NCBI GenBank assembly: GCA_009698045.1
Contig: WLRE01000047.1
Span: 1-9,779 of the forward strand
Direction of reading: 5' to 3'
Source: Actinomycetota bacterium
Lineage (GTDB): Bacteria > Actinomycetota > Actinomycetes > Nanopelagicales > Nanopelagicaceae
DNA length: 9,779 nt
A program made the position numbers and the translations under genes. This document shows, in pieces, positions 6,962 through 9,779 of the stretch; the stretch's first letter is position 1, and each line of letters starts with the position of its first letter. The notes beneath the pieces were generated by a model. That model was given only the letters and a program-made list of their open reading frames with translations. It had not been told where the DNA came from and made no database searches.

Positions 6962-6994
6962 TCAAACCTCGCGTACGAGCCGTGCGAGCTACCC

Positions 6995-7000
6995 TAAGAT
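6995..7000 (+). promoter_or_regulatory. Leaderless -10 for the LOG-family gene
   Basis: TAAGAT, close to the TATAAT consensus, ends 6 bases before the ATG at 7007. No Shine-Dalgarno lies in the gap. The -35 zone would fall around 6972-6977, within the CTCG/CGAG repeats shared with the dapD promoter. Confidence 0.5.
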
Positions 7001-7006
7001 GTCCTA

Positions 7007-7543
7007 ATGCGCGTAGCCGTCTATTGCTCCTCATCTCCCGCTATTCATCCCGAGTACGTGGATTTAGCTTTTGATGTTGGCGTTGCTATTGCACAAGAAG
7101 GATGGGAACTCGTCTGGGGTGGCGGGGCAATCTCCATGATGGGTGCGGTCGCACGTGGCGCACGATCTGTAGGTGGCTCAACTATCGGTGTAATTCCGGA
7201 AAAATTAGTAAGCATTGAATTTCAAGATAAGGAATCTACCGAGCTGCATTACGTTGCAGATATGCGTTCACGTAAGGCAAAGATTGAAGAGATTTCTGAT
7301 GCATTCATAGCGCTGCCGGGCGGAATCGGAACGCTTGAAGAATTCTTTGAAATTTGGGTAGGGCGATATTTAGGCTTTCACGCTAAGCCGATTGCGGTTT
7401 GTGATCCCACTGGCGCGTATGCACCGCTACGAGAATCTCTTCGCCACCTCACTAAATTAGAGTTTATGAAGCCCGGCCAGGAAGAACTCGTGGAATGGTG
7501 TACGGATATCTCCAGCGCGATTGACGCGTGCAAGCCCGCGTAA
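7007..7543 (+). CDS. LOG-family (TIGR00730) nucleoside 5'-monophosphate phosphoribohydrolase
   Basis: Rossmann-like lysine-decarboxylase-fold protein of the LOG family. Characterised members hydrolyse cytokinin riboside 5'-monophosphates or AMP to the free base and ribose 5-phosphate; the older label lysine decarboxylase is misleading. The 178-residue protein has the normal length. It shows an N-terminal MRVAVYCSSS strand, WGGGAISMMGAVARGA for phosphate binding, MRSRKAKI at residues 86-93 and the signature PGGIGTLEEF at 104-113. These are the conserved residues of active enzymes, with MRSRKA in place of the common MHERKA. The natural substrate in this bacterium cannot be read from sequence. 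The start at 7007 has no Shine-Dalgarno but a TAAGAT element 6 bases upstream. The gene is divergent from dapD, an arrangement recalled from other Actinobacteria (e.g. near Rv1205). Confidence 0.9.
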   Translation: MRVAVYCSSSPAIHPEYVDLAFDVGVAIAQEGWELVWGGGAISMMGAVARGARSVGGSTIGVIPEKLVSIEFQDKESTELHYVADMRSRKAKIEEISDAFIALPGGIGTLEEFFEIWVGRYLGFHAKPIAVCDPTGAYAPLRESLRHLTKLEFMKPGQEELVEWCTDISSAIDACKPA

Positions 7544-7546
7544 CCT

Positions 7547-7568
7547 AAAAAATCTACTGCTATTTTTT
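7547..7568. repeat. A/T inverted repeat after the LOG gene
   Basis: AAAAAAT (7547-7553) and ATTTTTT (7562-7568) are perfect inverted repeats separated by 8 bases, directly after the LOG stop codon. The stem is all A/T but ends in a T-run on either strand, so it could act as a weak bidirectional terminator or simply be a bent A-tract upstream of the next promoter. Confidence 0.35.
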
Positions 7569-7609
7569 CTAATTGGCTGGCGGAACTTCTCGACGGTCGG
7601 CTGGCGCGG

Positions 7610-7615
7610 TAATCT
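7610..7615 (+). promoter_or_regulatory. Leaderless -10 for the sigma-4-like gene
   Basis: TAATCT ends 6 bases before the ATG at 7622, with no Shine-Dalgarno motif in the gap. It supports both this start codon and separate transcription from the upstream LOG gene. Confidence 0.45.
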
Positions 7616-7621
7616 CGCCTC

Positions 7622-7810
7622 ATGACTGGCATCGCCGAACTATTAGCAAGCCTGCCAGAAGAAGAACGCTTCATTCTCTCTTTGCATTACCTCAAATCTA
7701 TGTCGGTCTCGCAAATCGCAAGCACCCTTGGGGTGCCCGAAAAGGCCGTGCAAAGCGTTATCACGAGTGGCAAATCTCGTCTACTTTCCGCGTTAAATCC
7801 AGGGGATTAA
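7622..7810 (+). CDS. Orphan sigma-70 region 4-like helix-turn-helix protein
   Basis: A 62-residue protein that is almost entirely one sigma region 4 (ECF-like) domain. LPEEERFILSLHYLKSMS matches the helix that leads into region 4 (compare LPERQREVLLLRY in ECF sigma factors). SVSQIASTLGVPEKAVQSVI follows as the helix-turn-helix, and then a short basic SGKSRLLSAL helix. Region 2, needed for -10 recognition and core binding, is absent. There is no open coding sequence upstream that could supply it, so this is a free-standing domain and not the end of a broken sigma gene. It could bind DNA or the RNA polymerase beta flap as a small regulator, but its function is unknown to me. The predicted leaderless start and the T-rich spacer after the LOG gene suggest its own transcription unit. 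The DUF3117 gene follows after 106 bases. Confidence 0.75.
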   Translation: MTGIAELLASLPEEERFILSLHYLKSMSVSQIASTLGVPEKAVQSVITSGKSRLLSALNPGD

Positions 7811-7816
7811 CTCCCT
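7801..7816 (+). terminator. Weak hairpin at the end of the sigma-4-like gene
   Basis: AGGGG and TCCCT can pair (one G-U) around a 6-base loop spanning the stop codon at 7808-7810. An AT-rich but not T-only stretch follows. It is too weak for a confident intrinsic terminator, but it is one of few hairpins near a gene end in this window. Confidence 0.2.
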
Positions 7817-7831
7817 ATTATTCGATTTCCT

Positions 7832-7862
7832 TTGACCCTGCCTTATGCGAGATACTTATCCT
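7832..7862 (+). promoter_or_regulatory. Candidate leadered promoter of the DUF3117 gene
   Basis: TTGACC (7832-7837) matches the -35 consensus in five of six bases, and TATCCT (7857-7862) fits TANNNT after a rather long 19-base spacer. A start near 7869 would leave a leader of about 48 bases. That leader contains a small inverted repeat, GCTCT (7877-7881) and AGAGC (7890-7894), before the ribosome binding site. It is the only promoter here with a recognisable -35 box. Confidence 0.35.
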
Positions 7863-7904
7863 CTTGATTGAACCAAGCTCTGAGAGATTAGAGCCAAAAG
7901 ATAT

Positions 7905-7910
7905 AAGGGG
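7905..7910 (+). promoter_or_regulatory. Ribosome binding site of the DUF3117 gene
   Basis: AAGGGG ends 6 bases before the ATG at 7917. It is one of the strongest Shine-Dalgarno motifs in the window and contrasts with the leaderless-looking starts nearby, which suggests efficient translation of this tiny gene. Confidence 0.65.
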
Positions 7911-7916
7911 AACAAC

Positions 7917-8096
7917 ATGGCGGCCATGAAACCACGTACTGGCGATGGACCCATGGAAGTTACCAAGGAAGCCCGCAGCCTTGTAATGCGCATCCCACTC
8001 GAAGGTGGCGGACGGTTAGTTGTTGAACTTAACCTGGAAGAAGCGACCAATCTCGGTAACGCACTTCAAGCAGCAGTATCTCTCGTAAAAAAGTAA
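7917..8096 (+). CDS. DUF3117 family small protein
   Basis: A 59-codon gene. Its product, MAAMKPRTGDGPMEVTKEARS followed by VMRIPLEGGGRLVVELNLEEA, matches the actinobacterial DUF3117 family (about 55 residues, e.g. Rv1211) almost position for position from memory. The molecular function is not known to me. The sequence predicts a small beta-rich fold, with charged strands around the invariant EGGGRLVVEL segment, ending in a helix. There is no signal peptide or membrane segment, so it should be cytoplasmic. A strong AAGGGG ribosome binding site and a possible -35/-10 promoter precede it. The last 31 bases overlap the 3' end of nhaA on the other strand, so its final ten residues (about AAVSLVKK) are encoded opposite the NhaA C-terminus. 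These residues lie near or beyond the usual end of the family, consistent with a relaxed constraint there. Confidence 0.92.
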   Translation: MAAMKPRTGDGPMEVTKEARSLVMRIPLEGGGRLVVELNLEEATNLGNALQAAVSLVKK

Positions 8097-9151
8097 TACG
8101 CCTTAATCCCGGCAATCGCTAGGGGCACTGTTAGTAGAGTGCCAATAATTGCTAAACCTTGATCTTCTACCTTCAAACTTAACTGCGCAAAGAGCAGTGA
8201 GATTGATAGTCCCAAGCTTGCAATAATCCCGGCGCCGAAGAGTTCACTTCGGCTTAATCCAATTGCCGTCCGCGTGATTGCACTTGCAAGAAGCGCCCCG
8301 AGAAATATTCCAACTGGTTTTCCGATTAGGCGCGCAAATATTAATGACAATGAGAGCGGCGAGAAGATTGATTCCAGGCTGAACTCAATCGTAATTGCCA
8401 AGGCAGTGAAGATGAAGAGCGGAACAATAATGAAGTTAACTGTCGGTTCCCAGCGTTCTTCGCGCACCTTGGCCGAAACGGTGGGGGTGAGCAGCGCCAA
8501 AATAACAGCGACAAAGGTAGGGGAAATACCAGAACGTAAAGATGCTATCCAGATAATTAGCGCGGCCGCAACCATCACAAAAATTTTGATGCTTCCATGC
8601 AGGCGTTTAATGCCGATCCAGTAAAGGGCGAGCATGATGAGAAGAACTCCTAAATAGAACAGGGAAAATTCTTGATGGAATCGCACAGCTAAGACGATGA
8701 TGGATCCGAGGTCATCGGTTATTGCAAGCGCTAAGAGAAATGGGCGAACCTTGGCAATAAATGGGATTGGTGCAAAGGAGAGCGCGGCAAGGACAAGTGG
8801 CAGGTCAGTTGCCATGGGGATTCCCCAGGCTGTTAAGGGCGCACCGCTAATTTTGGCAAAGAGTATGTAGAACAGCGCCGGCGCAAGCATTCCGCCAGTC
8901 ACAGCACCCAGAGGAATAAGAGCCCGTCGTCGGTCCGCAAATATTCCGGTTGTGAACTCGGCCTTTAGCTCGAGACCTGCAACAAAGAAAAAGATTGCTA
9001 GCGGGCCAAGGGCGGCCCAATCTCGCCAGGAATGAACTATTCCAAAGAGTGACGCCTCGGAATTAATAACAGTGAGATGCGGAGCGAAGATCAAGGCAAG
9101 CAGGGTCACTGGAAGCAGAATCACTGCAGCCACACGGGTGCTCGACTTCAC
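8066..9151 (-). CDS. nhaA: Na+/H+ antiporter NhaA
   Basis: An inner-membrane antiporter that exports Na+ (or Li+) in exchange for protons and helps hold pH and sodium. The 361-residue product is somewhat shorter than the 388-residue E. coli protein and consists of many hydrophobic helices. Family motifs are present in order: FFFVAGLELKAEF, MATDLPLVLAALSF with Asp116, ITDDLGSIIVLAV with the ion-binding pair Asp146-Asp147, PLFIFTALAI, ARLIGKPVG with Lys278, and SLGLSISLLFAQLSL. Asp116 and Asp146 are 30 residues apart, the same spacing as Asp133 and Asp163 in E. coli NhaA, and Lys278 matches Lys300. The start is GTG with a good GAGGGAGA ribosome binding site upstream on the minus strand. The gene is divergent from pepA and overlaps the DUF3117 gene tail to tail by 31 bases. 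Confidence 0.9.
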   Translation of the reverse strand: MKSSTRVAAVILLPVTLLALIFAPHLTVINSEASLFGIVHSWRDWAALGPLAIFFFVAGLELKAEFTTGIFADRRRALIPLGAVTGGMLAPALFYILFAKISGAPLTAWGIPMATDLPLVLAALSFAPIPFIAKVRPFLLALAITDDLGSIIVLAVRFHQEFSLFYLGVLLIMLALYWIGIKRLHGSIKIFVMVAAALIIWIASLRSGISPTFVAVILALLTPTVSAKVREERWEPTVNFIIVPLFIFTALAITIEFSLESIFSPLSLSLIFARLIGKPVGIFLGALLASAITRTAIGLSRSELFGAGIIASLGLSISLLFAQLSLKVEDQGLAIIGTLLTVPLAIAGIKAYYFFTRDTAA

Positions 9152-9155
9152 TATT

Positions 9156-9164
9156 CTCCCTCTT
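9156..9164 (-). promoter_or_regulatory. Ribosome binding site of nhaA
   Basis: On the minus strand a GAGGGAGA motif lies a few bases before the GTG start at 9151. This purine run supports the GTG as the true start and marks nhaA as a leadered gene, unlike its divergent neighbour. Confidence 0.55.
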
Positions 9165-9170
9165 TTTCGT

Positions 9171-9176
9171 TAGCGT
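9171..9176 (+). promoter_or_regulatory. Leaderless -10 for pepA
   Basis: TAGCGT ends 7 bases before the ATG at 9184 and there is no Shine-Dalgarno motif in the gap. The same hexamer precedes the glycosyltransferase gene. It supports ATG 9184 over the in-frame ATG at 9205. Confidence 0.45.
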
Positions 9177-9183
9177 GCGCAGT

Positions 9184-9779
9184 ATGACATCCGCGCCTAA
9201 GTTCATGCCAGAACTTATTCTCGTGGCTGATCGGCCACATGTGGCTAACGACTGGCGCTCTTCGTATGCAATTGCGCTACCTGTCATATTTGCAGAGAGC
9301 CCTATTTTCCCTCACTCGCATTTCGCACAGCTGGTGGAGAAAGAGATTGGCCAGAGCATCACCGACCTAGCCAGCCAATGGCCGGAGATAACTGGTAAAG
9401 CAGGGGAGTTAACAGAGATCGCCATTAAGCATTCGTCTATAAAGCGCATCTACTTAATTGGTGTGGGAGCAGAGAGCGCTGATGACCTTCGTAAAGCTGG
9501 AGCAAGCCTCGCGCGGAAAGTAAAAGTAAGTGAGAAGACAATTACGAGCGCCCTAGCGAGTAATAAATCAGTGGCTACCTCACATTTCATCTCATTAATC
9601 TTGGCGAGTTATATCTGGTCCGAGAAAACTAAATCGGCAACACAGGCAACGCGTTTTCTGATTGTCGGTAATTTCGAGAACGAACTCAAGCGGGCAATCA
9701 CGCTTGCTATTGGCGTCTGGCGCGCTCGCGACTTAATTCATACTCCATCAAATGTGAAGACTCCGCTCTGGCTTGCCAA
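9184..9779 (+). CDS. pepA: Leucyl aminopeptidase (M17 family), N-terminal part
   Basis: The gene runs off the right edge of the window after 198 complete codons with no stop. The family comprises hexameric, two-metal exopeptidases that remove N-terminal residues from peptides in the cytoplasm. What is seen is the variable N-terminal macro-like domain, including KRIYLIGVGAESADDLRKAGASLARK, typical of the GLG..D.RKA pattern of PepA. It is followed by the linker into the catalytic domain, VWRARDLIHTPSNVKTPLWLA, which matches the conserved RDLVNTPSN...P..LA signature of M17 peptidases; His replaces the more common Asn before TPSN. The metal ligands and the NTDAEGR catalytic motif lie beyond the window, so activity cannot be judged. 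The start is chosen because a TAGCGT element lies 7 bases upstream. The gene is divergent from nhaA. Confidence 0.88.
   Translation, partial: MTSAPKFMPELILVADRPHVANDWRSSYAIALPVIFAESPIFPHSHFAQLVEKEIGQSITDLASQWPEITGKAGELTEIAIKHSSIKRIYLIGVGAESADDLRKAGASLARKVKVSEKTITSALASNKSVATSHFISLILASYIWSEKTKSATQATRFLIVGNFENELKRAITLAIGVWRARDLIHTPSNVKTPLWLA

Noticed and set aside
7544..7621. Possible small RNA or strong terminator after the LOG gene
   Set aside because: The A/T inverted repeat has no GC stem and an active-looking promoter element follows, so only a repeat was recorded.
7877..7894. Riboswitch in the DUF3117 leader
   Set aside because: Only a 5-base stem is visible and the leader is too short for known riboswitch classes, so it is mentioned only as a small inverted repeat.
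7573..7929. 118-residue plus-strand frame spanning the sigma-4-like gene and the DUF3117 leader
   Set aside because: It overlaps the recognised sigma-4-like gene in another frame, is Arg/Pro-rich without a domain, and runs through a likely promoter and ribosome binding site.
1..9779. Mobile elements, CRISPR arrays, phage genes, toxin-antitoxin or defence systems
   Set aside because: No transposase, integrase, regular spacer repeats or defence domains were seen; nearly all bases are in recognisable housekeeping genes with uniform character.

Overview
The window reads as chromosomal housekeeping DNA from an actinobacterium with a compact, fairly low-GC genome. A freshwater acI-type lineage (Nanopelagicales, e.g. 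Planktophila or Nanopelagicus relatives) is my best guess. The evidence is a DUF3117 protein (an essentially actinobacterial family), an actinobacterial-type DapD, a gene order acyl-CoA carboxylase beta / birA / purK / purE like that recalled from Mycobacterium, and apparently leaderless promoters of the actinobacterial kind. The lineage is an inference. No mobile element, CRISPR array, tRNA or rRNA was seen.

Layout. Bases 1-42 hold the first codons of an acyl-CoA carboxylase beta subunit on the minus strand, divergent from a plus-strand set birA-purK-purE (85-2452). purE meets a minus-strand UDP-glucose 6-dehydrogenase (2449-3762) tail to tail. Divergent from that gene, a plus-strand pair encodes a membrane-anchored family 2 glycosyltransferase (3814-4785) and a secreted SpoIID/LytB-domain protein (4785-6035), joined by a TAATG overlap. 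That pair meets minus-strand dapD (6032-6949) tail to tail. Divergent from dapD follow a LOG-family nucleotide phosphoribohydrolase (7007-7543), an orphan sigma-region-4 mini protein (7622-7810) and a 59-codon DUF3117 gene (7917-8096). The last runs 31 bases into the 3' end of minus-strand nhaA (8066-9151). Divergent from nhaA, the 5' part of a leucyl aminopeptidase gene (from 9184) leaves the window.

Function. The left block links biotin attachment to a biotin-dependent carboxylase and to two consecutive steps of purine synthesis. The centre (ugd, glycosyltransferase, SpoIID-like protein, dapD) is mostly envelope-related: UDP-glucuronate, glycan transfer, peptidoglycan glycan cleavage and diaminopimelate synthesis. 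The right part mixes nucleotide salvage, possible regulation, sodium/proton exchange and peptide turnover.

The most notable pattern is regulatory. Six starts (purK, ugd, dapD, the LOG gene, the sigma-4 protein, pepA) lack a Shine-Dalgarno sequence and have a TANNNT hexamer ending 6 or 7 bases before the start codon, which is the geometry of leaderless transcription. The carboxylase gene fits if its GTG at 36 is used, and the glycosyltransferase nearly fits. birA, purE, the DUF3117 gene and nhaA instead have clear ribosome binding sites. I found no sign of a wholly new multi-gene system. The least explained genes are the orphan sigma-4 protein and the DUF3117 gene.
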